A stretch of 64,000 nt of DNA from Gymnopilus junonius (Eukaryota > Basidiomycota > Agaricomycetes > Agaricales > Galerinaceae), in NCBI GenBank assembly GCA_015501075.1, contig JADNYJ010000086.1, positions 1 to 64,000 on the forward strand, in the 5' to 3' direction. This document shows, piece after piece, positions 35,280 to 46,214 of this stretch. The translations under genes and the position numbers were made by a program. The stretch's first letter is position 1; each line of letters starts with the position of its first letter. Below the pieces are notes generated by a model. The model searched no databases, was not told the DNA's origin, and was given only the letters and a program-made list of their open reading frames with translations.

Positions 35280-35605
35280 CAACTGGTATTCTAGCCACCA
35301 TTCATGTAATACCTAATGAAACCTCACAAAACCTCGCATATAGATGTTATAGGATATTCTGTATGTGTCTTCCAAATTTTAGATTTTTTCAATACCTACA
35401 TGACTACTGACGAATATTTTGGCAACACGGCCCAATTTAGGCCTGTTACCATGTACTCGGTCACTCGTGAGAACCGGGCTGTGCTGCTCGGAGCTGACCG
35501 TAATCTTCCCGCTTCCGAACGCTCCTTATCGCTGAAATCAAGATTTTCGTCAATGTCGACATCCATTGCACTTCAACTACCACCCTCACATCTACACTCG
35601 AGAGT

Positions 35606-38440
35606 TTATTTACGGTTTCGAAGGGGATAGCGATCACCAGGTGCAGTAGGATCTGTGACTGAGGGCAGAATTGCAATGACTGACACATCTTCAGCTGACT
35701 GCAAGGCCTGCCCACTGTCTTCTGCTGGCAGGGGAGCATTCACGGGCCCCTCAACATTACCTATGGACCCCTCGACATCAACCACACCTTGTAGAAGTCT
35801 CGCTCTGCCGATTGGCCGAGGCCTAGGTCGCAGTTGAGTTGGAGGAGGTGCAATGGGCTCACTTGGAGCAACTTCCGAATCAGAGGGCAGCTGAGGTTCA
35901 GACGTTGCCGAGCCTCCTTGTCCTGATCCACGTCCACGTCCGTGACTGCGCCCATTTCCGCGTCCACGACCTCGACCTCGTTTTCCGCCACCACCCACAA
36001 CCCCAACCCCAACATCCATTTCGCTTGCGGATTCGGAATCGACCCATCCTCGGACACATCTTCTTCGGAATCATAGCTTTTCCCTGTCCGCTTCCCTTTA
36101 CCCCGAACAACTGCAGCTTCCTTCGCCTTTCGAGCGGCGGCTCTCTGCTCTTTTAATTTGGCATCTTTGGCAGCTTTGGCAATTGCGCGCTCCTCCTTTG
36201 CTGCGGCTTTCTCAGCTGCCTTTGCCTCTTTCATCTCTGCCATCTGCCTCGCCTTTTCGACCTGCTTCTCTGCCTTCTCCTCAGCTTTCCGTGCCTTTTC
36301 CCTCTCTTTCTCCTCCGCTTCTGCCGCCTTTTTCCTTTCCCGTTCTGCCTGCTCCTCCGCCCTCTCCTGAGCCTTCTCCATAAGGGCAAGTGCCTTGTAG
36401 TGGTCAATTATATCTTGGGCCCGCTGCTGAAGAACTGGTTTTGCCTCCTTGAACACGAGTTTCATCCAATCGTCCCAGACGCTTCTCGCCAACAAGTCAA
36501 GAATCTCTTCTGAAGTCAGATGACGAGCCTCGGAGGTAACCCGTTTATCTTTCTTCTTTTGCAATTTGTTGAACAGTTTTGTCCGTAGCTTTTCATTCTC
36601 GAGTTCCATGAGGCGTTTATGAGCAAAGTCCCTCTGGATTTGGTTACAAGTCGCCCGTAGGAGTCCAATAAGCATTGCATTCTGCTCCTGCAGATCCTGG
36701 TATGTCACGCCACGTCCTAAAACCTTTGGCATGGCAAAGCTGAATGACGAACTCGAAGGAGCATGGGATGTGGCCTGAGTTTCTCCGGCTTCAACATGTG
36801 CTTCGACCACGGACCTGTCTTGGGTTCGAGTGTGCATACTAGGTCTCGACTCAATACCATGATGTTCGGTGGCTTCGCCGCCACTTTCGGCACCTGCGTT
36901 GGCATCAATATCACTGTCAAGTGACAGATCGGGATCGATGATGGGTAGATCCGCAACAATGGGCCCAGCAAACGAAGGTGATGGAGTAGGTTCAGCCGAT
37001 GAGAGCAAAGTGAGTGTCGTCGCAGTTGACTGAATTGTCATGGCTGAAAGATTTACAGCAGATTCAAAAGCAGCAATAACATCGGAAGGAATAGTAGCAG
37101 GAACTGGCTGGGCTGATTGAGTCGTGGTGTTGAGGGATGGTTCATACAGGGATGAAGGGATAACAGTGCGGTCAAATGGGTAAATTCCGGTCTTGAGAAA
37201 GGCCACCTTAATTGTTGTAGGTTTGAGTGCTTGTTCACGTGCAATTGAATAATGTTCTATTAGGTTCGTTTTATCAATCACTATCCCCTGTCGCATAGCA
37301 CGGTTCACCTCGGATTTCCAGCATGATGCCAGAGGTCCAAATACGGCAACATCACAAGGCTGGAGAACGTGGGTGGTGTGGGATGGAAGACAAATTACAA
37401 TGATACGATTCGCCTTGGCGAATTTGCAGAATCGGTAAGTGCAATGACTGTTATGGCCGTCGAGAATAAGCAATCGGTATCCATCTGACTTGTTCCGTGC
37501 AGCAGTTGTAGGGTGAAAATCGTGTTCAAGCCAGATCGCGCCTAGCTCTTGATCAGTCCAGCCATTTGGTGAGCTCGAAATACTAGTCATGAGAATATGG
37601 TGAGTTGGTAGTATCTCGTAAATATAGATTATGTTACCTGGCGTTACAAGGGTTCTTGCGAGCCCATGCTGCATTGGTCTTTTTAGCTGGAAAAATTATT
37701 GAAGGGGGCAGGGCTGACCCATCTGCGCAAACAGTTTCAATAATAGTCACCATTTCCCTATTCCCATCTTCAACATTGTATACATTTTTCTGATCTCTGT
37801 CAATAATTGCACGGACTCGCTTGCCAACACCAAGCTGGATGCCTTTCTCATCGCAGTTGTAAATATTCTCCGGGACAATGTTGTATTCCGCCACAACCTC
37901 CTCGTAAATGTCGAAGAAACCTGGTATAACTGATTACAATCAGTTCGTATAGTCAGATGTAACATTGGACTAACCTTGCACGTTTGTATAATTTACAGCT
38001 TTGGCCCGGCAGGCTTCCATGCTCTGCGTCCATCGCGTTTTCAACCCTGGGTGGCGTTGAAGAAACCGATGTGGCCAAACTGAGCCAACGTCGAAACCGC
38101 AAATGTGGGATGCATAATCAGCAAGAGATGTGGGGGTGAGAGGAACTCCACGACGACCCATAGAACTTGCCCATTCAACAAGAATATCCTCCTGAGCAGC
38201 GGTAAGATTCTGCTGGTGCTCATGTGACTGCATCCGTGTTTTCTTCCCATTGAAACGGTCAGTAAGTGTGGAGCTAGGTACATCAAATAATTTAGCAGCC
38301 TTTCGTAAAGAGAGTTTCTCCTTGTTAGGGATGTCGGTTCGTGCTCGAGATTTGTGATAGCCAGCCAAGGCAAGTTCTATCCGAGTTTCAGTGTCAAGAG
38401 CAGAGAGGTCATCAGGGATATTCAGGTCAAAGTCGGCCAT
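35606..38440 (-). CDS. Pogo-like DDE transposase with long coiled-coil and RG-rich tail, one frameshift
   Basis: Exons: 37,975-38,440, 37,638-37,920 and from 37,582, in phase. Exon 1 carries an HTH_psq-like motif (LSLRKAAKLFDVPSSTLTDR) and a CENP-B/Tc5-type second HTH (TAAQEDILVEWASSMGRRG). The catalytic core follows: NCDEKGIQLG (first Asp), LLILDGHNSH (second Asp) and HVLQPCDVAVFGPL (third Asp). Beyond the core is an unusually long Lys/Glu/Ala coiled coil (about 36,120-36,420) and a Gly/Arg-rich tail ending PLRNRK at 35,606. One missing base near 36,046 is needed to join them; without it the frame ends at 35,761. The protein would bind and cut the element's own inverted ends. Confidence 0.85.
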
Positions 38441-39298
38441 TGGGTAGATCAGTGGTTTAGAAGGTTATGAACTGATAGAAAACTTCAGCGTCGCTTTGCT
38501 TTTCTTATAAACAAAATTTAAGGTGCTCTAACATCCGGTTCATCCTCTGACTCTGTTTTTCCGATGATATGAGTGATGTCAAAAACCGGGGTAATAGAGG
38601 TTTTTATAGCACAGCACAACTCCAGAACTGGTGCTATCTCGGGAACTTTTCGTATCAGAGATGCTAAAGGGAACTTAGGATTGTATTTTTAATTGCTTTT
38701 CAATGCTCTGAGGCAACAGGATGGTGGTTCCTGCAAACAAAATTCTGAATGCCTCCAAAATGAATATGAGGGTATGCTGAGAGATATACATGGAAAAAAA
38801 ATCCCAAAAATTGTAAAAACCTATGAGAATTGTCCTTCAACATGCAAAGACTGTATTCTAAAAAAACCAGAGCCCAGGGCCATGTTTTCACCGAGTACTC
38901 CTAGATTAGACCAGACAGGATAATTGTAGGCAAAAATTGAACAGGTCAATTCAAATGGGGTGAAAGATGGTGAAATACAGTGAACATGAGTGTAAGTATA
39001 GTTCATTTATTCTCCGAAGAGCTTCAATCTTGCAAGGGACATGTGTTTCGGTGCGGGAGTGAGCTTTCGCGGACAAACTCTGGGTAGTACTATTTTGAAA
39101 CACCTTCCAAATTAGGAAATTTACTCGAGAAGCGCAAAATCACACAATCGGCAACACCTCTGACAACAGAATCATGAGATTTCTTGAATTTTTTTTGACA
39201 AAAAGGTGGACGTCCATGGTACCTACAGGATTACACAAAAAAATTGGGACTTCTGTACCTCCCTGTTGCTCGACAGTGGCAGTGACCGATTACCTGAT

Positions 39299-39324
39299 GT
39301 GACCGAGTACCTGATTACGTACAG
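39299..39324 (-). repeat. Right terminal inverted repeat of second pogo-like element
   Basis: 26 bp, identical in complement to 35,254-35,279. Confidence 0.93.
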
Positions 39325-39345
39325 TACGTAAAAGTTTTCTTTCAA

Positions 39346-39440
39346 GGCGCTATAGCCAAGTGGTTACGGCGACAGATTCGAATGTCTGGTTCAATATCTG
39401 TTCCTCTTTGAGGGCGCAAGTTCAAATCTTGCTGGCGTCG
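39346..39440 (+). tRNA. tRNA-Ser(CGA) with 13-nt intron
   Basis: A type II tRNA with long variable arm. The acceptor stem pairs GGCGCTA with TGGCGTC and has discriminator G73, usual for serine. The anticodon stem is ACAGA/TCTGT, and the loop holds TT-CGA-A, so the anticodon is 39,379-39,381. A 13-nt intron (39,383-39,395) sits one base 3' of the anticodon, the standard position. The B box is GTTCAAATC. It reads the TCG codon. Outside the intron it is nearly identical to the tRNA-Ser at 45,951-46,045. Confidence 0.93.
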
Positions 39441-40102
39441 GTTTGTTTTTCTCCCAAGTGTTTCGGACAACTCCGGTTAATGAATTTCTTTTTGTTCTGT
39501 ATTAAACTAACGTGCAAGGCGAATGTCTATCTACGTCTCTCTCTAAATGTATCCGCAACATGAAAGTGAAACCGTCGCTAACTTCGCTCTTTCTTTATAT
39601 TTGTACATCAATACGAGAAATAAAGTTACAGAAGGAAAGAAAGATGTAAAAAAGGGATGCGAATATGCAGAGGACAATTGATACGGACATCCATCCAAGA
39701 TAGAAAGAAAAAGAGGAAGAGCTACACACATATAAGTAGGTAACAACCAATCATACGATCCAGGTATACCAGTGTGAATGGGAAGGTTATTGATCACGGA
39801 AATAAAAATGTGGAAGTGAAGAAAAAAATCGTGTCTGTATGGTATGCTATCGTTGCTCATGATGTGTACCGATGGTTATAGAAACAGTGTCGACATAAGG
39901 GAAGGGATATCGGGCGTTGAAACAAACCAACCAGGTCTTGGAATAGGTCATGATCGTGAGGCAGGAAAGGGTCCGGCGAACGGACGTCGAAATCTTGATA
40001 GAATAGGCGAGTTGGTGGTCAATAGGCCGTGTACGGAAAGGGGGGCAGACTGGAAACTATAAGAGTGGAAAAAGGAGAAGAAAGAAAAAGATGCCCGCAA
40101 TA
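39441..40102. other. No gene seen
   Basis: Spacer between the tRNA and the 3' end of the membrane protein gene. No supported frame. Confidence 0.5.
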
Positions 40103-41768
40103 TCAACTAAACTTCACCATCCTATCGCCAAATGTCCTATTCCATCTCTCCTTCCTTCCAGAATTTTGTTCCGCTACCCCCGCCTCATTCTCACTAGTCC
40201 CACCTCTTTCCCCCAGTTCGCTCCAAGGAGGCTCAGCAGGTTGCGGCACAGGCATCGTCATAGGAGTCGGCATCTGCCCATTGCCGCTCATACTCCCATT
40301 GGCGTCCAACACCGTACTAGGCGACACCACCCCAATTTTATATTCCCCCCCAGCACCGCTAAGAGAAGAAGCAGTAGCGCTTTCCCTTTCTTCTCTTTCT
40401 CGCATCCTCATCTCCGGGATCGTGCTCAGCGAAGTACCATCGCCCGTGGGCGTCATAGGTTGGTGCGTAGCCAACGGCGAGGAACCCAACCTCCTCGAGG
40501 CGGTTCGTGCTCGCCCGTTGCCAACGACGCCTACAATAGCCGGGACCGGGGGCGCAACGCGTCTTGAACCCCCTGAGCTTGATCTAACCTGCCGGTTGGG
40601 CGTGGAGACGCCGTTTTGATATCGTGAAGGGGTGTTATACGCTCCAAGATTGGTTACAGTCGAAAAAGTGGATGCCGACGCCGACGCGGCGGTTTCAGCC
40701 ATCTCGGAAGTTGAGAACATGCCGCTGCTTCCGGGGCTCAGCGCTCCTCTTCCTCCTGGCCCTCCTGGCCCGCCGCCCCCGCTGCTGGAAGAGGATGAGG
40801 AGTAATATTGCCTCATGTATTCCTCTTCTCTCTTTTGTCTTCGCCTTCGCCGCCAGTACCAGTATAGGGCGGTGAGAACGAGTAAGCCAAAGATGGTGCA
40901 TACCAGGCCCAATGCAATAGCAAGACCACGTTTGGCAGAAGGGGATTGTGAGGTGCTTAGGTTGTTTGAAGAGGGGGAGGCACTGGGGAGCAGGACGGAA
41001 GTGGATGATGATAATGATGAGGGGTCGGTGAGGGTTGCAGAGGGTGTGGAAAGACTGGTTGAACTTCCTGGATCGCCTGGGTCAGGAACAGTGTATCTGT
41101 CATAGTCAGCTGTCAATCAGCTTGGGGATCCAACATGAAAACAAGGCGAGAACGCGAACGTACACTAGACTATCAACAATCGCACTGCTCTCTCCCTGTA
41201 CAACGGAAACTACCAGCGTGTGACGTATGTTATCCAATCCTGTTGCAGACCACACGACACTGGACAGTGCTGTTTCACGACCTCTGTCCACGGTCACCGC
41301 GTTCGGGTCCTGGAGGTCGATGGGGAATGGATCTGCACCGTCGAGCGATACGGCCGTTGTAATAGCAGTAGGAAACAGCGGGGCGAAAAAGTATATCGCA
41401 ACACCTGGTAAAGATAACGAACAATGGGAGCAACTACGTCAGTTAAAATGCTCACGCGGATCGAATTCGCCCTCGACGAATTTCAAAGGAAAATACTCCT
41501 CACCTGTGAAGGTGAACGTAGCAGTGGCACTAGAGTCGACAGTGACCATATGGCTCCCATTTGCGTCCAGCGGGTCGGGCGGGGCCTCGTCCCAACTTGT
41601 TGGTGGTTCATAATCAATAATGGTCGTATCGGTATCGTCAACGGTGACATTATGAGCAGCCCGCGCAACATCCAACGACGAGAATAATAAAAGCAAAAAT
41701 ATGGAGACAATGCGAGCACAAAAGGTCGTTCCCAGCGATCGTGGCCCTGTCAACGACGGTGGTCGCAT
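40103..41768 (-). CDS. Single-pass membrane protein with secreted beta-sandwich-like domain (paralogue A)
   Basis: Three exons in phase (41,504-41,768, 41,164-41,404 and 40,103-41,096) encode 499 residues. A signal peptide (IVSIFLLLLFSSLDVARA) is followed by HNVTVDDTDTTIIDYEPP, then a domain split by the first intron after FTFTG and continuing VAIYFFAPLFP...AVSLDGADPFPI and WSATGLDNIRHTLVVSV. A Ser/Thr-rich stalk leads to one transmembrane helix at about 225-249 (LAIALGLVCTIFGLLVLTALYW) with RRRRRQK on the inner side, so type I topology is expected. The cytoplasmic tail is Ser/Gly/Pro-rich. Proteins of this plan are common in mushrooms and resemble sensors or adhesins; the ligand is unknown. 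Paralogues lie at 43,576-45,118 and 50,037-51,383. Confidence 0.85.
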
Positions 41769-43575
41769 GGCTTGGCAAAAGATAAGATACCTGCCGGGTG
41801 GTGCCTGCTGCTAGAAAACGGTGACAAACGCGGGGCAATGGTCTTGGCTACACCCGCAGCATATCCTCGCCGTAGACCAGGTTCAAAAATGCAGCTATCC
41901 AGCGGCCGGTGGTGGTGGTGGTGGTGAGCAGGAAAGAGAGCAGTAATGCTTGCTGACTGTTGTCACTGGTCCCTGAGAATTATCATCATTTCTTGCGCAG
42001 CCACGCCTCATACCTATCAGGTCCCTTCCTTCCTCCCACAATGACATGTTCATCTCACAAGAGCATGGAGTCGTCGCGATAAAAATACGGAGGACCACCT
42101 GTTCTCTATCAGCTTCCATGGTCATCCTCGTTGACTTCTGCAGTTTTGCACGGCGTTTCTGGTCCGTAATTACCCCATGACACCGCTGCCAATGTCTTGC
42201 TGCTTCGTGGTTTTCATCGACCATGCTCATTTATTGCTAAAAAAACCTGCTGTCGACATTCTAAATCAACTTTCCTACAGATGATCTTTTTTTGGACTCT
42301 CGTATCCTTTTGCTCGTCCAAAAATATTGTTTTAGGAGGTGTTCTTCCATTTCCTAACGACTCTGCTTGAAAGATTGCAAGAATTCTCTGCTCAATGATT
42401 CCTTTGGCATCCTAGAAACCCTCTTACAATTGTGTGTCTATATCTGTGCATATTACCTGCCTAGAGTGCTCTCAATCTTCCCCGGAAAAGCGACAATCAT
42501 TGTCCAATCAGGTCTGTTCCGCTTTCCGAACTCCACTATATTTGTGGCGATGGGCGCGTCAGCAGGAGGGCAGTAAAGAAATGACGCTGTGTGATGATAC
42601 TCGTTCTTATGGCACTCAATGAGCACCTTTACTTTCATCCCAAACTCGCGGACCTACAAAATTATTTACCTCATTTATTGCCTATCGGACATGGCCACGA
42701 AATCAAATGGCGGCTTGATAGTATTGCGATAGTACCTTCGCTCTTTGTTCGTTCCATTCATGGCCTACGAGAGAAAAAGCACCCTTGGAACACTCTTAGA
42801 TCTGTCAATCGGAAGGCTGTGTACACTGGAATTATTCCATGGGACACATCTCTGTGCGCACTTTTATGAGTTTGTTACTTACTCGCCTCACGAGTACTCG
42901 CTGACACCTGGCATTGCATTGACTCATTCCTTTAACCAGTTACAATTTTCGATCGTGTAGGATGCCTCTCAAAATATCGTGATAGCTGGAAGGGATGAGC
43001 ATTCCAAGAGAATTATCATCACTATTTTTTTAATGTTCCCTTCGTTGTATAGCACGAATTTGTGTACTCACCAGCACTTACCAATTCAACCTCTTTCTAT
43101 TCCTCCAGTTTGAGACAATTATCAAGGGTCGCATCGCCAGCTCTCTTTCATAATTCTGCTAGGGAATTAGACAAGTTAAAATGGCATTCAAAGACGCGCG
43201 TCCAGGTCCCAGAGAAGACTCACTAAGCACCATCCTCTTACAATATGTCTCCGTCTCCTTATGTCTAGCATGATTAGATTGCATTTTCTAGTCGCCTATT
43301 AGGATTTCCATAGCCCTCATGCTGACAACACCCTCATGATTATCCCGATATAAATTGCCTTCCATGCGCTTTCCAAACGCTATGGAATATTCTACATGAA
43401 GAGTGTAGAATAAAGAAGTGGGACTATAAATATATTGCTACATCCAATGTGAACTGCTCGAGGTATTCATACCCGATTCGTAGCATTCGCATTCGAAGTG
43501 GAAACCGGTTAATCCGGCTCGTCTTCCTCTCTTCCGTCCTCCTTCTCTCATCATGACCTTGCGCTGACATCGGCG
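41769..43575. other. No gene seen
   Basis: Promoter side of paralogue A and 3' side of paralogue B. Frames such as 41,895-42,230 and 42,591-42,869 have no motif or splice support. Confidence 0.45.
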
Positions 43576-45118
43576 TCACTGCAGTAAAAGAAGCATCCTG
43601 CCCTGCACCTCCGCCTCCTCTTCCATTTCTATGTCCGGTCGAATAATAATATTGTTGCTGAGTCGACTGATCAACAACGCCCCTCCATATCCACCAGCAG
43701 CACCAATCCCAGCCAACCCAGGACCCCTGATCGTGCTCGTCTCACTCATCACTTCCGAAGGAGCAGCCGGCGGCGGTGAATAATACCCCGCCGCATGACC
43801 CCCACCTCCCAGCTCGCTTTGTGCTGAGGCAGGCGAATTCGCAGAAAGCGGCGTCTTCCTGCTTTGCGGTGTCGACTTCTCCGTTATAGTGGAGAGCGTA
43901 TATCCAGGCTGATATCGATTCGGAGCCCTCGCACTCGGAGAGACAGGCGCAGCATACTCAGGTTGGTTGTAATTGCCCATACCGGGCACAGGCGGCGATA
44001 GAGCAGAGATAGGAGGTGGAGGCATATTGCCCACATACGCGTACTTCCCATTCAGCCATGTCCCTTGCGCTGTCTGCTCCATTGGATATCCAGGGACATT
44101 TGGTGGGGTTGGCGGAGTTTTATACCATGTTGTCCCTTTCTGTGGTGGAGGTTGTCTGCGAGCGGATGTGCCAGTTGCCAGAGTCCATGCTTCTGATACT
44201 GGTCTTCGTCGGCGTCTGAAGAAGAACCACATAGCGAACATGAGGAGGAATATAGCGAGTATGCCGAGTATAGTGCCAAGGGCTACAGGGACGATGTGGC
44301 GTGAAGGAGATGAAGAAGATAGGTCGGAAGATGAATTGGACGTGGGTGAGGCAACTACACGGCTGATTGATGTTGTCGAAGTACTTGATGTTGAGGAAGA
44401 CGAAGGTACAGAGGGCGATGTAACAGTGTCATTGGGAGTTGTATAACTAGAATAAGAGAAAGATGAAATAAATTGAATAAAGATAATGACTACAAAAGAT
44501 ACCAAAGGAAGTAAGACGCACATTAGGCCATCAACGACAGCGAAAGGCTGGCCTGCACCGACCGAGATGTTCAATAAATGCCGTGTATAATTTAGACCCG
44601 TAGCGTTCCACACTACGTGTGATTGCACTGTCTCTGGCCCCGTTACTGTATCATTCCGGCTATGGTCCACGAGATCGACAAGGGTGATAGGACCTTCGTC
44701 CAAAGATATGGCAGTGTTAACTAAATACGGCCAAAGAGGTGAAAAAAAGTATATCGCGGTTCCTAGAATATAGAAATAAGTATGGAACAAAAGGTCGAAT
44801 ATGAGAAGAAAAATATCAGATGAGATAAGGGGCACAAGAAGTCACAAGGAGCTCACCCGTGAAATTAAATAACGCAGTAGCGTTCGGATTTTGTGCTAGG
44901 GTGTGCGATCCTCCGAAGTCCAACGAACTGTTGGTAGATACCGTCCACGCCCCAGGTGGCGAATACACGATAGACGGATTTTGGTCATCGATAGTCACGT
45001 TCTGCTCTGCCAAGGCTCCGGATAGGCTGCGGTCGAGTAGGAGGGTGAAGATGAGAAAACGTAGGCATCGTGATAAAGTTTGAAAGGAAAGAGTGCAGCG
45101 CAGGCGAAATAGGACCAT
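43576..45118 (-). CDS. Single-pass membrane protein with secreted beta-sandwich-like domain (paralogue B)
   Basis: Three exons in phase (44,857-45,118, 44,522-44,762 and 43,576-44,446) encode 457 residues. The plan follows paralogue A: N-terminal signal (FLIFTLLLDRSLSGALA), QNVTIDDQNPSIVYSPPGAW, then after the first intron TAIYFFSPLWPYLVNTAISL and VVWNATGLNYTRHLLNISVG. Exon 2 is exactly 241 nt, as in paralogue A. After a Thr/Ser stalk comes a membrane helix (IVPVALGTILGILAIFLLMF) and a stop-transfer RRRRRP, then a Pro-rich tail with PPPPISALSPPVPGM. Several N-x-S/T sequons lie in the outer domain. The start is the ATG just before the signal. Confidence 0.85.
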
Positions 45119-45950
45119 GTCGGTATGAGGTCGAAGCGGCTTTATGGCTTTGAAGGAACTTCTTCATCCAACGTCGTTCCTGGGCAGATGCGGGTAGATG
45201 ACCAAGTCGCGGAATCATTATTTCATTTTGGCTCACACCAACGCAGCTTAAGCCCCGAAATGGTGTGAACGCGTGTTGGAAGCGTTCAGACTTTATGTAA
45301 GGAACCCACTTCTCAACACGAGGCATCAACATGGCGGTTATGGTTTCAAAGTCTGCGCTGCACGGCCTACAAGGCGATTGTGTGAGTTGTGTGATCCTCA
45401 AATTGGAAGGGAATGGGCACATACCGGAGAATAATCCTTGCTACACCAATATTCAGGGAATAACTGAGATAAAGGCTTATGTTCTCGGAGCGTCATAAAG
45501 TTAGACAGACTTCGTGCCACCGATTCGTCAGTGCCTGAATGAATTTAGCTCAGAATCAGCTTCAAGTCTCACCTTGCAATCGATAGAGAACTGATGAAAG
45601 AGCATTCACATATTCCTTCATAAGAACCCACGTATGCTGTGTAGCAGATGATCGTGACATGGGTGAGGCAGAAAGGTTTGCATGTTGTCGGTGGTCGTTG
45701 GACAAGTACATTTTCGCAATTGCAATTGTTCCGTCGGTTGCTTGTGGGCCGGGTGATCCGCACTCAACCGGGCTTGTACATTACTATTACCCGCAGATCC
45801 TCGGTCGCTGACCATGATCGTGGCCTACAAGGACTCTGTCTAGAAATTGACGGACATGATGGGAGTTAAAGAAATTTGAAAAGCAATTATTATGACTCGG
45901 AAGCCGAAAGGTGTTGCGGACTAGTAGTTTTTTGCCTTACCTGTATCCAA
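45119..45950. other. No gene seen
   Basis: Promoter side of paralogue B up to the tRNA. No convincing frame. Confidence 0.45.
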
Positions 45951-46045
45951 GGCGCTATAGCCAAGTGGTTACGGCGACAGATTAGAATTGCTGAATTACG
46001 ATCTGTTCCTCTTTGAGGGCGCAAGTTCGAATCTTGCTGGCGTCG
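45951..46045 (+). tRNA. tRNA-Ser(AGA) with 13-nt intron
   Basis: Same body as the tRNA at 39,346 (acceptor GGCGCTA/TGGCGTC, G73, long variable arm, B box GTTCGAATC). The anticodon stem is ACAGA/TCTGT with loop TT-AGA-A, followed by a 13-nt intron at the canonical site with a sequence different from the other copy. It decodes TCT and, after A34 modification, TCC and TCA. Confidence 0.93.
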
Positions 46046-46214
46046 CTTAAGTAAAAATCATTTACATCCTCTTTTTGTTAATCATATTTTGTACAGTGTA
46101 ATACACCTCCGTGAGACAAAAATTCGTATTTGGCAAATTATAACACAAATAGCCTGTACTAAGCAAAAATTATAGTACAAGTCAAATCTAAGTAATTGAA
46201 ATAATACATCTATC

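Larger units (their letters stand above)
35254..39324 (-). mobile_element. TA-flanked pogo-like transposon with perfect 26-bp inverted ends
   Basis: A 4,071-bp unit bounded by perfect 26-bp inverted repeats (35,254-35,279 and 39,299-39,324, starting CTGTACGTAATCAGG), each flanked by TA (35,252-35,253 and 39,325-39,326). A partial second copy of the end motif lies just inside the right end (39,281-39,297, GTGACCGATTACCTGAT). It encodes one pogo-type transposase (35,606-38,440, minus). The perfect ends suggest recent activity. The right end lies 21 bp before the tRNA-Ser(CGA) gene. Confidence 0.92.

Noticed and set aside
36158..36370. Plus-strand open frame rich in Ala/Ser/Phe opposite the second pogo transposase
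   Set aside because: It is the mirror of the Lys/Glu/Ala coiled-coil coding region on the minus strand; low complexity keeps the opposite strand open.
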